Shown here piece by piece: positions 22,303 through 34,739 of a stretch of DNA of 64,000 nucleotides (within the stretch, counting starts at the first letter, position 1; every line of letters starts with the position of its first letter). The DNA lies in assembly GCA_033239525.1 (NCBI GenBank), contig BSYO01000004.1, positions 14,918,037 through 14,982,036 of the forward strand, written 5' to 3'. A program made the position numbers and the translations under genes. The notes under the pieces are model-generated. The model was given only the letters and a program-made list of their open reading frames with translations, did no database searches and was not told the origin of the DNA. Source of the DNA: Nepenthes gracilis (Eukaryota > Streptophyta > Magnoliopsida > Caryophyllales > Nepenthaceae).

Positions 22303-24917
22303 TGTGACGACCCGACTTTTAATATCATCAAAAGCCGTCATCAATACTAATTCATATGATAAAATTATGAGTATAAATTTTTTTTTTTTTCTTTTCATCA
22401 AACCTGAGATGCATTCTAAAGATTAGTAATTTCATAAATCCCAAAATGTCACGGAAACAAACTACATTCATAAGCAGCGGAAATAAAATTACAAGTTTCC
22501 TCAATCTAAATAAACAAAACTCCAAAAAGATCTGCTCCAACCCGCATAATCATAGGACTCTACTCGACTTCGTCCTCCATAAGCTTGTCATCCGAAAATT
22601 TACAAGAGTGAGCTTACAAAGCCCAAGCAGGATACTCACATGCGTAAAACACAAGCATATAATCGAAATATAGATCATAATATAGCATAATAATCATCAT
22701 ATCATTCCTTCTTTAGTTCATGTTCTTATCATCTTGTCTTTATCATTCGGAATTCATATCATCTTTAGGGACCGGACGGGAGCGGACAACATCGAGGACG
22801 GGTTGTGTGCTACCCCACAACCTAAAGCCGTATCCCCTCATTATGCTCCCCGGGGCGGGAGGTAATGCCTTTAACCCGACATACGGGGCCATAGTCCAAA
22901 GTCCTTGTGCCACCAAAAGGTCCCCTCCCGTGGCCCAGGAGGCATCCTCGAGTGTCACTCCAATATCCTTCATCCATCTTTAACAGCAAGTTAAATGAGA
23001 ACTCAGTTCTTGGTTCGTGTTCTTTATTGGCCATATATCATAGTTCAAAAGTCAGAAGAGTTCCACTTGCTGTCCATAATCCATAAGTTTTCTTGTTCTT
23101 TTCTGAAGTTCATAAAATCTATTAAAGCCGAAGCTCATTTTCAAAAGAATCCGAAGTTCTTATTGAGGGAAGAACTTCATTAATTTCCGAAGTTCTTAAT
23201 GAGAAACCGAAGTCCTGAAACCGGAATTCTTACAAGGCCGAAGTTCATTTTAGTTCAAGCCAGAGTTCATATCCTTTAATCAAAGCCGGAGTTCGTTATC
23301 TTAGTCAAAGCCGGAGTTCATTTCCTTTAATCAAAGCCGAAGTTCTTTATTTACGAAGGACGGAGCACAATTACATTATGCTCCAAAAGTTGGAAGTTCT
23401 TTAATCAGGGACGAAGTGCCGTTTTCCTTTAAAAGACGGAGGACTTGGATGGAGCTCTAAACGGACGGAGTACTTTTGTTTTACAGAAATCCGGAGTGAC
23501 TTTTCTTTAATAATTAGGAGTTCGAGGCCGGAGTGGCTTTTCTTTTTAAATTTCGGAGTTCAAAGGGACGGAGTGGATTTTCTTTAAAAATCCGGAGTTC
23601 AAAGGGACGGAGTGGATTTTCTTTAAAAATCCGAGTCCAAATTCCAAGACATATGGCTGGTTTCAAATTTAAATTAGAGCTGGTTTCTATTTCAAGTACT
23701 GGGGCGGTTTCATTGATATCACAAAGGGGCCGATTTCAATTTTAACACAAGAAAACCGATTTCGATTTTAATATAAAGAAAGCCGGTTTCGATTTTAACA
23801 CGAAGGAAGCCGGTTTCGATTTTAACATAAAGAGAGCCGATCTCGATTTTAACACAGCAAAACCGAAACATCAAAGGCCGGAGTCCATAAGGCCAGAGTT
23901 TCTTTTCACAAAGGAACGAGCATATTATTTCAAGGGCCGGAGTTCTTACAGTAGGCCGGACTTCTTTTTAGGACATAAGGCGAGAGTTTCTTTTCACAAA
24001 GGACGGAGCAGATTTGTTCAAAGGGCCGGAGTTCTTGGACGGAGTTCCTTATTTAGTCTGGACGGAGTACAAATGCCGGAGGTCTTTTACCATAGAAATA
24101 GAATACAGTAGCAGAAATTCATGATTCATCTTAAGGCCTAAAGTTTCATGCATTGGGCAAAGTTAATAATCATTGGCAAAGAAATCATAACAGTAAATCC
24201 ATCATCATGCATAACAAAATTTTCTTTAAACATGCATTTCAAGTGTGAACAGAAAAACATACTTATACAGAATTTCATATAATTTTATAGCAATATAAAT
24301 AAAACATGAAGTTTATAAATAGGGGTGAGTATCTTGCCCGAGTCTTTTCTACTTTGCCTAAGCTTTTTGGCCTCCTTCTTTATCAATAGTTTCTAGCGGT
24401 GCCTTTTTCTAAGGTTCTTTGTCCCTATTTATAGCCCATGAAAAGATGGCCATCATTTATTGTTTTTCTCTATTTTCCAAAGGAATATAAATTATCCATC
24501 CTTTCCCACGCAGATTTTGTTTTCCAACATATATCGGGAACTGCAGTCATTCAATGCTGCTCCTTCCCAAAATTCAGCCAAACAGTGACCGGACTTCTTC
24601 AACAAGTCTGGACTGGCATTTTACTCCGGAAATCCGGAGTGATCCGGACGCGTTTTTACTTTGGGAAATCCGGAGTGCTTTAAGCACTCGTTTTCAATTC
24701 GGAAATCCGGAGTGACTTTTAAGAAATAATCCGGACTGAATTTTCAAAGGAAAATCCGGACGTCATTTATTATGGGAATCCGTACTGCATTAAGGAAATC
24801 CGGACAGCAATTCCCTTAATGAAATTTCCGGACTTCTTTACATTTGGATTTCCGGTCAACGGGCGTTGACCGGACCTGATGGTTAAAATTTCCTTATTCA
24901 AATTTTGGGCTGTTACA
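22303..24917 (-). repeat. Tekay 5' LTR (2615 bp)
   Basis: Nearly identical to 15036-17673. On the minus strand it starts TGTAACAGCCC at 24917 and ends GGGTCGTCACA at 22303. It contains the TATA box at 24423-24436, an inverted W-box pair at 24852-24873, the CCGGAGTTC array (about 23110-24090) and the stem-loop word at 22609-22631. Confidence 0.9.
24423..24436 (-). promoter_or_regulatory. Putative TATA box of the young Tekay element
   Basis: GGCTATAAATAGGG on the minus strand, in the 5' LTR of the element, about 480 bases into the LTR. The inverted W-box pair at 24852-24873 lies about 420 bases upstream of it. Confidence 0.6.
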
Positions 24918-24922
24918 CTTAG
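24918..24922. repeat. Target-site duplication CTTAG, right copy (young Tekay)
   Basis: Pairs with 15031-15035. Confidence 0.9.
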
Positions 24923-25030
24923 CCTTTTGTTAGGTCAATGGTAGGCGTTGACTGTCCCGGCACAAATAGGCCATTATGGATCCAGGCCGTTTTTTATTTT
25001 TGGGCCAGCCCATTATAGGCATACCCATCA
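24923..25030 (-). repeat. Tat 3' LTR, second part
   Basis: Continues the Tat LTR after the Tekay insertion and ends CCCATCA at 25030, matching the end of the other Tat LTR at 40644. It holds the W-box pair GGTCAA...GTTGACT at 24933-24953. On the minus strand the preceding purine-rich GCATGAGGGGCTAG (25031-25044) is the likely polypurine tract. Confidence 0.85.
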
Positions 25031-25149
25031 CTAGCCCCTCATGCTAGTGGTTTCGAATTCTGGCCTCCAGTATGTTCAAGATGGGGTGCGAGATGCTGGG
25101 TTACCCGCCTGAGGTGACCTAGCAAAGGAACTGGTGAAGACTCTTGGTC

Positions 25150-25410
25150 CGTTGATCATGAAGTCTTAATCCAGAGGACTAGCTTAAAGGATCATTGACC
25201 GAATTTGTTGACTGTCTTGGCCAAAACCTAGAGAACTTGTTGAAGGAAGCGTTGATCGGATTCGTTGACCGTCTAGACCTAAAATTCAGAAAACTGGCTG
25301 AAGGAAGTGTTGATCGGATTCGTTGACCGTCTGTCCCAAATTCTAGAGAACTTCTAAGCAAGAGTTGATCAAAATTGTTGACCATCTAGGTCAAAATCTA
25401 GAGAACTTGT
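25150..25410. repeat. About 60-bp tandem repeats with TTGATC/TTGACC words
   Basis: Four degenerate units, each with GTTGATCGGATTCGTTGACC or a variant followed by a CTAGAGAACTTG-like segment. They lie in the Tat interior beside the 3' LTR. The same kind of unit occurs in six or seven copies at 56440-56830. Confidence 0.7.
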
Positions 25411-25715
25411 GGGAGTTGAATCGATGAGCCATCATGCCGCTGGATTGTCAGTAAAAAAGTTGGCCACGTGTCTGCATGCAATGAATTTGCGATCCCTGTA
25501 ATTAATGTGCTAGAGGATATGATTCGACTGCACCCGTTCAGGAAGTAACGTGTGTTGGCAATGATGGGCGCATGTTTACGAGACGGTTTTCCATCTCTGG
25601 CGTTCACATGCTTTTAAGTACTGTAGCTATTTTGTTTTCAAATTTCCCACCCTTTCCTTTAGCTTTCATTCTCAAAAATTTCTAAGTGTTCTACCACATT
25701 CTTGCTTCCATTCCC

Positions 25716-27640
25716 ATGGCTCCTTCTGTAACCCAAATCACTTTAGTCATCAAGGCCAATGAGGTGAGGGAGTTGTACGTTGAGTACAACATCCCTAAGT
25801 CGATGGTCTTCAGGATGCCTGGCGAGGAAGACAGGGCATGCACCCCCTTAAGGGCTACGTCACCAAATATGAGGAGTGGGCTCCATCTCCTAGTCCCTCA
25901 GGAGCTGCTCGACATCCTTATTGCTCTCCAGGTGCCTATCGCATGGCTTCATGCTAATGTCATGCAATATATTTGTTTCCTATGCATCTTTATGAATCAT
26001 CACTCTCGGATGATGACGATTGATGTTGTCAGGGTGATGTTCCATTTCACACAAAGTGAAGACTAGATTTCCCTATCTCCCAGATACCTTCCGGTCAACA
26101 AGGCCATCTATGACTCGTTAAAGAATTGGAAGGATCACTTCTTCTTTCTGTGCATTGCTGAGACGTGGTCCCTATCGCGGGACTAGGGCAAGGTCTCAAA
26201 AGCTTTCACTCGGACGCCCAAGAAGGCCAAGATTGTTGTTGTGGCAAAGTTGTTGGTGTTGGTGAGGGAGAATGCTTCCGAATTTAGGAGAGACAATTTG
26301 GTTTCTCGAGAGGAAGCCAAAAGAGCTCGTTGGGAACTCCCTCTCCAGTCCAGAAGTTCTGGACACTGCTGTCAGTGCCCTCGCAAAGGTAGAGGAAAGC
26401 CAGTGCTATGATTGGCGGTGACACTGGTGCGCCCTCCACTAATGCTGCTCCTATCAGTCCAAAACAGAAGAAGGTTGCAACGGTGGAGCCTTCCTCCTCA
26501 TCCTCAAGACCAGACTACGTGGCCGCCAGATGTCTTAGAGGAGTGGGCAACCGCTCAAGAATTGAAGCGGAGCTGGCTCTCGAAGAATATGATGCCATGT
26601 TGTGCACCGGAGCAAGAAGCATCATTGTTGTGGTGTAACCTGTGTTGGAAGAGCGCGAGCCGGAAGCCATCGGGGCAGTGCTTTCAGGCGAGCTGCAAAC
26701 TAAGTCGGCGGAGCTATCAGCAGAGCTGTGAACTGAGCTGCTGGAGCCAATTTTTTTGCCACAAGCTGAGCCACTGGAGCCAACTTCTGAGCTATGGGAG
26801 CTAGCTTCAGAGCTACTGGCTGTGTAAGAAGAGCCTGCTGAGGTGGTTGGCCCTTCTGTGGAGTCGCCGCCAAAGTCTGCCGTCAGAGACCCTGTTGTGG
26901 TGGCGGATCTCACAGTGGAGTTGCCGAAGGAACATACTGCAGAGGCCACTACTGGGCCTATTCCTAAAATTTCGGTCTCTAACCTTTCGCTGCTTGGCTG
27001 AAGGTCGTGGAGCAGGCCACCGAGGCTAGTGCGCAAAGTCTGACAGGTAAACCTTAGCAGCTTTCCTTCTCCTTTTTCTCTCAGTTGTTGATACTTAGTG
27101 TAATTATAGGGAGAGAAAATTATGAGTGCAGTTACCAAGAGGCTACACCAGCAGACCTAGTGATCTTCGATCGAGATAAGGAGATCGCCTAATTCGAGAA
27201 AGAGATGGAGTTGTTGAAAGCGGAGCATCAGGAGGGCACAGCTACTCTCTAATCTTTGTTTTCAAGTCTGAAAGTGGAGAATACCAGACTAAAAGAGGAG
27301 AACTTCCTACTGAGAGAAGCTGTGTTGTCATGTCTGAAAGAGGAGAATGCTAGACTAATGGAGGAAAATGCCCTATTGAGAGGAGAAAATGATCGGGCAG
27401 TGAGGTGTATCGACCAACTCGTGGGACAGATGACATCATTGGATAACAAGTTGACTACCCGTACACGCTCCCATGAGGTCTCCGATATGATGGTGGCACG
27501 GTTGTGGGGATGTGTCAACCTTTGTGGATGCATTGCATGGTTGGTTGACCCCAGTTTTTCGGTTGAACTTCTTAACCCAACAAACCGTTCTACCCAGTGT
27601 CATGAGAGCCTTGTGGGATAGTCCCGGAGTGGCCAAGGGC
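25716..27640 (+). pseudogene. Antisense accessory ORF of the Tat element (PF04195-like), degraded
   Basis: Runs opposite to gag-pol, between pol and the 3' LTR, as described for Tat elements such as Grande and RIRE2. It starts at ATG 25716 (MAPSVTQITLV). Residues 10-110 show the plant gypsy-type accessory domain pattern: LYVEYNIPKSMVFRMPGEED, RACTPL and SGLHLLVPQELLDILIALQV. A TAG at 26064 and later frameshifts break it. After 26070 the next frame continues with a YLPVNKAIYDSLKNWKDHFF-like stretch. A coiled-coil segment rich in EEN and LKEEN lies at about 27256-27420. The final part ends near 27620 with a proline-rich tail. Its role is unknown. Confidence 0.65.
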
Positions 27641-28145
27641 CGCCACCTCCTCCTCCTAGTAGCTCTGCACCTCCATAGATTTTGTACTTTCTTCTTTTTT
27701 AAAAAAATTATTGTAATTGTATAGATTCAATCAATAAAATGGGCATTTTCCTAATGTTCCGTATCTTCGCCTTGTCATTTTTCAATTACTTGTTCTTGCG
27801 TTGTCTAGAATGAGGTCTCCAATGTGCTGGTGGCACGGTTGTGGGAATGTGTCAACCTTTTCCGATGCATTGCATGGTTGGTTGACCCCAGTTTTTCGGT
27901 TGAACTTCTTGACCTAACAAACCATTCTGCCAAGCGTCATGAGAGCCTTATGGGACAGTCCCGAAGTGGCCATGGGCTGCCACCTCCTCCTCCTAGTAGC
28001 TCTGCGCCTCTATAGATTTTGTACTCTTTCCTTTTTAAAAAAAATTATTGTAATTGTACAGATTCAATAAATAAAATGGGCATTTTACTGGTGTTCTGTA
28101 TCTTCGCCTTGTCATTTTTCAATTACTTGTTTTTGCGTTGTCTAG
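27473..28145 (+). repeat. 337-bp tandem duplication at the end of the antisense ORF
   Basis: Copy 1 is 27473-27809 and copy 2 is 27810-28145, about 92-94% identical by eye. Each contains the ORF C-terminal segment (MVARLWGCVNL in copy 1), a proline-rich CCTCCTCCTCCTAG run and an AATAAA signal (27733-27738; 28066-28075). Confidence 0.85.
27733..27738 (+). terminator. Putative polyadenylation signal of the antisense ORF
   Basis: AATAAA lies about 60 bases after the stop region of the antisense ORF, with a T-rich stretch before it (TTTTAAAAAAATTATTGTAA). It is duplicated at 28066-28075. Confidence 0.4.
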
Positions 28146-28373
28146 CCGACACGGTGCATTGCATGCAAGTTGGTCGTCTACCTTTCTTGAGATGTTAGCG
28201 GCGCTCTCTGAGGGACTTAAGTCCTAGAGAAGGCATCAAGGCGGAACCTAATGTCAGGTCAAGCCTGTTCTTTACTCGTGAGTAAAGGCTTGGCGGTGCG
28301 ACCTAAGTGTGAACTTGGGTGACCAGCTTTTTTGGAGCGCTTTTGCTCCTATTGACCGTTGCTAACTGACACA

Positions 28374-28378
28374 CTATC
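28374..28378. repeat. Target-site duplication CTATC, left copy (old Tekay)
   Basis: Precedes TGTTAGATCCC at 28379 and is repeated at 36154-36158 right after the 3' LTR. Confidence 0.85.
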
Positions 28379-30033
28379 TGTTAGATCCCAATCCCAAAAC
28401 ATGATAATTATAGATTAATTATATAAATAAAAATCATGTTTAGGCTTAAATATCAGGAAAAATTTGATACCGAAGTAAAACAAGACGAAATGGGCCAATA
28501 GAGTGCAGGGTGCTCGAGCACCGCTCGAGCACCACTTGAGTGCGTTCTAGGCGCAAAAATGCGCAAGTAACCACTCAAGGACTGATTGAGCGTAGGCGGG
28601 AGTGGCCCCCAACTATGAGCAGTGCTCGAGCGCACTTTTGCGCAATCCACGGCTCGAGCACCACTCAATCAGCACTTGAGCAAAACTGAAGGGTTAACTG
28701 AAATGTTTTTGACTAATTTTTGAGAACTATACTGTTATAAGTTAAGAAAAATATTTCTAACACTGTTAATTAGGACCCAAGATTGATATACAGTTAGGTT
28801 AGATTCTCCAACATGTCTTCGAACATTATGGTGGTAATCAAGGATAACTCTGTCCATAGAGTTATATGTGGTCCACCTTTTCTCAGGGCGTTAACTTAGA
28901 TGATAGATACTGTACTAGCAGACAATATTGTACCGAATCCCACGAGACGGGATGTCCAACAAGAAGGGACAACTGATACTGGCCCTTGATTGCGTGGGGT
29001 GAATATAATCTATCATCGATTATTCTTCCCCTTTACTAGTAAGGTATACTGGTTGGGTCCATACTAATAGAAAAGAGAATTTCTTCATAATTCAAGATTT
29101 AGTTACTGATTTATGATTTCTGAATTATGTTTACTGATTTATGGTTTTCGAAACTTAATTTCATTGTATTAAGCTTTTTCTGCTTTCATACACTTTCTTC
29201 TACCGCCATGAAGGAATATTCTCATGTTAACTGTTCACCTACACTTATGTTCTGTACAGAAGCATTTTTTACTGACTTCTGATTTTCGAAGCTTAATTTT
29301 AATACCAAATTATGCTTTTTCTATTTCCTTGCACTGTTCTGAATCTGAATGCTTTCACACTTTAATGTGACCGCATAACTATTCTGCATAATAGAATTTT
29401 ACAGAATGCCTGTATGTACCTTGTTGGATTTTGACTCATTATTTTACTATTTTTATCCCTCCAGATAAGACTGTAGAGCTAGTACAGGACGAGGAGGAGT
29501 GACCTAAAGCTTACCTAAAGACTTTTGGAGATCTGAAGAGTTTTGGAAGACGTAGAAAAGAAGCAATTGAATTATAAAAACCCGACTTTGATATATGGTT
29601 TTGTATACAGATTATATGTATATAGATTCAGTATATAGAAATGTAGGTAATGTATGTGATGAAATAGAAAACTATGTTTGCAGGTTAATAGTTCTACTTC
29701 CGCTATATATTTTCTGGATATTCTGTACAGGTCCTAGATAGCATCTCACTTCTGAACTATTAGTATAGTGGATAGGAAACGTGAATTGTAAACTAAGAGA
29801 GTTATACGGCGTTTGTGATCCTACGTTTGTGATGAGATTGTTTGTGGATAGGGTCTATGATGTTATACTATATATCTGTAGGTTATAAGAAGATTCTGTA
29901 AATCCTATCTAGCCCAATTTTTGGAAAACTTCGTCCATTTTTTCCTTAGAATATTAAGTAGTTAATTAGGTTTAAATTCCTGTTTCTGTTCTTGACGGAA
30001 TTATTTGAGGACAAAAAAAACCGTTCTGTCACA
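28379..30033 (+). repeat. 5' LTR of the old Tekay element (1655 bp)
   Basis: Positions 28379-28690 and 29160-30033 align with the 3' LTR. The middle (about 28690-29160) has no counterpart there. This LTR lacks the purine-rich leader and contains the ATAACTCT...AGAGTTAT hairpin at 28844-28865. Confidence 0.8.
28844..28865 (+). other. Conserved LTR hairpin ATAACTCT-GTCCAT-AGAGTTAT
   Basis: A perfect 8-bp stem with a 6-base loop. The inverse copy in the LTR at 1-3626 is at 1150-1171 (ATAACTC-CATGGACA-GAGTTAT), flanked in both by GTGGTAATC and GTGGTCC words. Confidence 0.6.
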
Positions 30034-30263
30034 ATTGGTATCAAAGAAATGAGATACCTTAGGAATTGATCGATCAAAAAGTACAAGCATAAGCTTAAAT
30101 TTCTGTACTGAATTTCTATGGGAATAGGTCAGGGTAGTTAAGGCAACTAGGACTTTTGAAAAATTGGTCCTTAGGTTAGGTTTAAATTTCATTAAGTCAT
30201 TAAATATCTCTTCCTTTAACTAATTTCTTGAAGTTACAATGTTGTGTTGACCTTGATTATAGG

Positions 30264-31335
30264 ATGGCTAGTAGAAGGAATAGAAGAAATAACCATGGCG
30301 GTGTCAATACTCCCACGATCGAGAGGCTGCATATATAGATTTGTTGGAGAGAATGACGAATGTAGTAGAATTTTTCGAGCAAAAGCATATGGCTCCGGTC
30401 CCTACACCCGAGCCAACTTCAGCATTTCTTACTCCTACAACATATGACAGAGTTATAGCGGAGCGAGCGCCGGGTTTTCTAGGAAAGCCTGATCAAGCAA
30501 AAGCGGATGTGTGGCTAAAGAGGATGAAGAAAATATTTGCTGTGATCAGGTGCACTAATCAGGAGAAGGTCACCTTCGCAGTATATAAGCTGGAAGGTGA
30601 AGCAGATAGCGGGTGGAGTATGAGAAAGAGGGAGTTAGGCATGCCCAATGATGAGATAACGTGGAAGATGTTCGACGATACTTTTTTTAAAAAATATTTT
30701 CCATCCAACCTCCAAGATCAGAAAGAGTAGGAGTTTATGAGGTTGAGGCAAGGAAATATGACTGTGACAGAGTATGACGCCAGATTTACTGAGTTATCCC
30801 ATTTTGTGCCCTTCTACGTTGATGATGAGTTGAGAAAGGCAAAAAGTTCCAACAAGGGCTGAGGGATGACATTAGGAAGTCATTGTCGATCCTGAAACTC
30901 CAAACTTAAGCAGAAATTGTGGATGGGGTAGTGATTTATGAGAAGAAAGTAGAGACAGAGAGATTATATGCAAAGAGGACTGCCAGCCAGGTGGGATTTA
31001 GTGTTGGACCTAATGTGAGATCTTCTAGACCATCCAAGAAGGCTAGGACAGCTGATAAGGAAAAGAGTATCATTTCAGCTCAATCAGTGACTGGTTCTAG
31101 AGTATCAGCCACTAAGTGCACTTTCTGTGAGAGAAAACATCCGGGGCAAGTGTGTCACAAAGTGTCAGGAGCATGCGTTAGATGTGGACATCAGGGCCAC
31201 ATGGTGAAAGACTGTCCATTACCTCCGAGATTAGAAGGGAAGAAGCCTACCGTTTCTGCTAAAGCCTTCGCAGTGACTATTCAAGATCCTGAGGTATCCC
31301 CGAATGTCGTGAAAGGTACCCTTTCTATTTGTTGA
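30264..31335 (+). pseudogene. Gag of the old Tekay element
   Basis: Starts near ATG 30264 (MASRRNRRNNHGG). Open pieces at 30341-30730 (PGFLGKPDQAKADVWLKRMK) and 30919-31335 show the gag core and a CCHC knuckle CVRCGHQGHMVKDC at about 31171-31212. Stops and frameshifts at about 30334, 30728 and 30840-30910 break it. It is related to the young Tekay gag. Confidence 0.8.
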
Positions 31336-34300
31336 ATTCCTGCATCTATATTGTTTGATTCGAGGTGAATTCACTCTTTTATTTCTCCACGGTCTACATG
31401 CTGCATTGTATCTGCCCCGTGTATTTTAGATTATGAATTATCTGTGTTAACTCCCATTGGATCCCCTGTGATTACTGATATTGTGTATCCTCGAAGTGTG
31501 GATGAGGTGAATGGAAAATGTTTGATTGCGAATTTGATGTTATTGAACATGGATAATTTTAATGTGATTCTGGAGATGGACTAGCTGGCTAAATACCATG
31601 CCAATATTGATTGTTTTCTGAAGAGGGTTTGCTTTGATATTCCCTAAGATGGAATCCTTTTTCTTTCAAGGCATTAGGAAGAAGGAGGTGCCTGTATTAA
31701 TTTCTGCTTTACATGTTAAGCATTTGATAAGAAGTTAGTGTAAAGCTTACCTAACATATGCCTGCACCACTGGGAGTCATAGTGTGCCGGCTAAGGACAT
31801 CCTAATTGTTTGTGATTTTGAAGATGTATTTCTAGAGGAGTTACCTGGATTGCCTCCACATCGGAAGATTGAGTTTGAAATTGATATCGTTCCCGATGTT
31901 AGTCTGATTTTTAAGGCCCCTTATCGTATGGCTCCGGCTGAATTGAAGAAGTTAAAATTGTAATTACAGGAACTATTAGATAAAGGCTTTATCAGACCGA
32001 GTGTATCTTTTTAGGGAGCACCGGTATTGTTTGTAAGGAAGAAAGATGGGTCCTTGTGGCTATGTGTTAACTATCGTGAGTTAAATAAAATCACAATTAA
32101 GAATAAGTATCCTCTGCCGCGTATTGATGATTTATTTGATCAATTGTAAGAATCTCGGATGTTCTCAAAAATCGATTTGAGGTCTGGTTATTATCAGTTG
32201 AGGATTAACCTAGAAGATATAGGTAAGACCGCTTTTAGGACACGTTATGGCCATTATAAGTTTCTTGTTATGCCTTTTGGCCTTACGAATACTCTAACCG
32301 TTTTTATGGATATGATGAATAGGATGTTTATGCCGTATCTGGATAAATTTGTGACAGTTTTTATCGATGACATCCTAATATATTCAAAGGACTATGAGGA
32401 GCACGAAACTCATCTGAGGATAGTACTTCAAGTGCTTTATGCGGAGAAATTATATGCTAAATTGAGTAAATATGAGTTCTGGCTAGAGATGGTGATATTC
32501 CTAAGCCATGTAATTTCTGATGGTGGTATTTCTGTGGATCCAAAGAAGGTAGAGGTTGTTACAAATTGGAGTAGGCCGACTTCTGTGATTGAGGTTAGGA
32601 GATTTCTGGACATGTAGGTTATTATAGGCATTTTGTAGAGAATTTCTCGCAAATTGCTATGCCTCTAAGTCAATTACAGAAGGAGGCTAAATTTGAGTGG
32701 ACTAAGGAATGCGATTAGAGTTTTCAGAAGTTAAAAGATCGCTTGACTACTGCTCTTGTATTGGTTATTCCAGAGGGTTCAGGAGGCTTTGAAGTGTACT
32801 ATGATGCCTCTAAGGCGGGTTTAGGATGTGTACTAATGCAGCATAGTAAGGTAGTGGCTTATGCGTCTAGGTAACTAAAGGTGCATGAAAAGAACTACCT
32901 GTCTCATGATCTGGAATTAGCTGTTGTGGTGTTTGCCTTAAAAATTTGGAGACATTACTTGTATGATGAAAAGTTCCTTTTGTATTCTGATCACAAAAGT
33001 TTGAAATATCTATTTTCACAAAAGGAATTTAATATGAGTCAATGGAGGTGGCTGGATTTCTTGAAAGATTTTGACTGTGAAATACAGTATAAGCCAGGGA
33101 AGGATAATGTAGTTGCAGATGCATTGAGTCGTGATCGGGTTATGTGGCCATGTTACAAGTTAAGAAAATAAAAATGTTGTATTATTTGAAGCAGTGTGAT
33201 ATCTAATATTATATTAAGGGTGATAGGATGCTCCTGTCTTATTTTCAAATCCAACCAGAGGTAATTAACGAAGTTAAGGAGAAACAAGTTAATGATCCAT
33301 TCCTTGTGGATAATGTAAGTGATCTGAGTGGGGACTCTCGAGCTAATTTTAATATCCGGACTGATAGAGTATTGGGATTTAGAGACCAATTATGTATACC
33401 GAAAGATAAGGAACTGAAGGATAAGATCTTGAAGGAAGCTCATAGGTCTCGGTATACAATCCACCCAGGGACGAATAAAATATATCAGGATCTAAAGAAA
33501 ACTTTTTGGTGGAGGAATATAAAAAAGGATATTATACTTTATGTAGAGAAATGCCTTGTATGTCAACAACTGAAAGCTAAAAGAAGGAAGCCTTCTGGGT
33601 TGTTGCAACCAATGCCAATGCCAAGCTGAAAATGGGAAGATATTACAATGAATTTTGTATCAGGACTGTCGAGGACTCCTAGGAATCATGATGACATTTG
33701 TGTTATAGTTGATCAGCTGATAAAATCAACCCACTTCTTAGTGATTAGGATGACATATTCACATGACAGACTGGCCCAATTATATGTGAATGAAATTGTG
33801 AAACTTCATGGAGTTTCTGCCTCTATTGTGTCTGATAGGGATCCCCGTTTTGTCTCGAGGTGTTGGGAGCGTTTGCATAAGGAGTTCGGGACAGAATTGA
33901 AGTTTAGTACTGCGTATCACGCCAAAACTGATGACTAATCGGAGCGTACCATTCAGATTCTTGAGGATATGTTGAGGGCCTCGGTGTTGGAAATGAAAGG
34001 GACTTGGAATAGTTATCTGGCACTAGCTGAATTTGCATATAATAACGGTTATCAGGCTAGTATCAGCATAGTATCTTTTGAGGCTCTGTATGGGAGAAAA
34101 TGCAGGTTACTGATTCATTGGAAGTAGATCGGAGATAAGAGAATTTTAGGTCCTGAAATTGTGAAAGAAATTATGGAGAAAATCAAACTGATTCATGATA
34201 ATTTAAGAATTGCTTAAAGTAGATAGAAAAGTTATGAAGACTAGAGGAGGAAAGAATTGAACTTTGAGGTAGGAAATTTTATTTTTCTAAAAGTTTCACC

Positions 34301-34687
34301 GTTAAAGGGAACGTTCAGGTTCGGAGTAAAAGGAAAACTAAAGTTACGGTTTATTGGTCCTTTTAAGATTCTGGAGAGGATAGGGAGGTAGCTTACAGGT
34401 TGGCGTTACCAGCTAGTTTGGTGGGCGTACACGATATATTCCATGTAACGATACTTCGGAAGTACGTCCACGATCCTACTTATGTGATTGAGTATAAGCC
34501 CTTGACTATTGATAAGGGTTTATCCTATATCGAGGAGCAGACACAGATTCTAGATCGTAAGGATCAGAGGTTGCATACTAAGACCATTCCCCTGGTGAAA
34601 GTGCTATACAATAATCATTCACCAGAGGAGGCCACTTGGGAGTGCGAGGAGGAAATTCAAAGTGAATATCCATATTTATTTTCTTGA
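31336..34687 (+). pseudogene. Pol of the old Tekay element, many stops
   Basis: Protease is unrecognisable apart from an LFDSR remnant near 31350. RT is at about 31840-32620 with the catalytic FIDD at about 32356-32367 and FGLTNT at about 32277. RNase H is at about 32780-33170 ([30 protein letters not shown]). The integrase HHCC region is at about 33440-33570 and the core is at about 33640-33940 ([15 protein letters not shown]). The C-terminus at 34400-34687 ends EEATWECEEEIQSEYPYLFS, the chromodomain-like tail. At least ten in-frame stops are present. Confidence 0.85.
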
Positions 34688-34739
34688 GGTATGTAGCTCT
34701 GTTTAATTTCAAGGACGAAATTTCTTTAAGTGGATGAAA

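Larger units (their letters stand above)
15036..24917 (-). mobile_element. Complete, young Tekay-type (chromovirus) Ty3/Gypsy element
   Basis: 9.9 kb with CTTAG duplications. LTRs at 15036-17673 and 22303-24917 have TG...CA ends and look about 97-98% identical by eye. On the minus strand: 5' LTR, a primer-binding site TGGTATCAGAGA (22289-22300) complementary to initiator tRNA-Met, gag from ATG 22127, protease, RT, RNase H, integrase and a chromodomain-like C-terminus ending at 17729. The polypurine tract GTGGGGGAGGT lies at 17674-17685. Gag and the protease region are broken by several frameshifts, and integrase by two, while RT-RNase H is open. The near-identical LTRs beside a broken gag suggest either a non-autonomous recent copy or sequence errors. 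Confidence 0.9.

Noticed and set aside
26515..27138. Serine-rich 207-codon frame on the minus strand
   Set aside because: Shadow of the plus-strand antisense ORF region, with biased composition and no domain.
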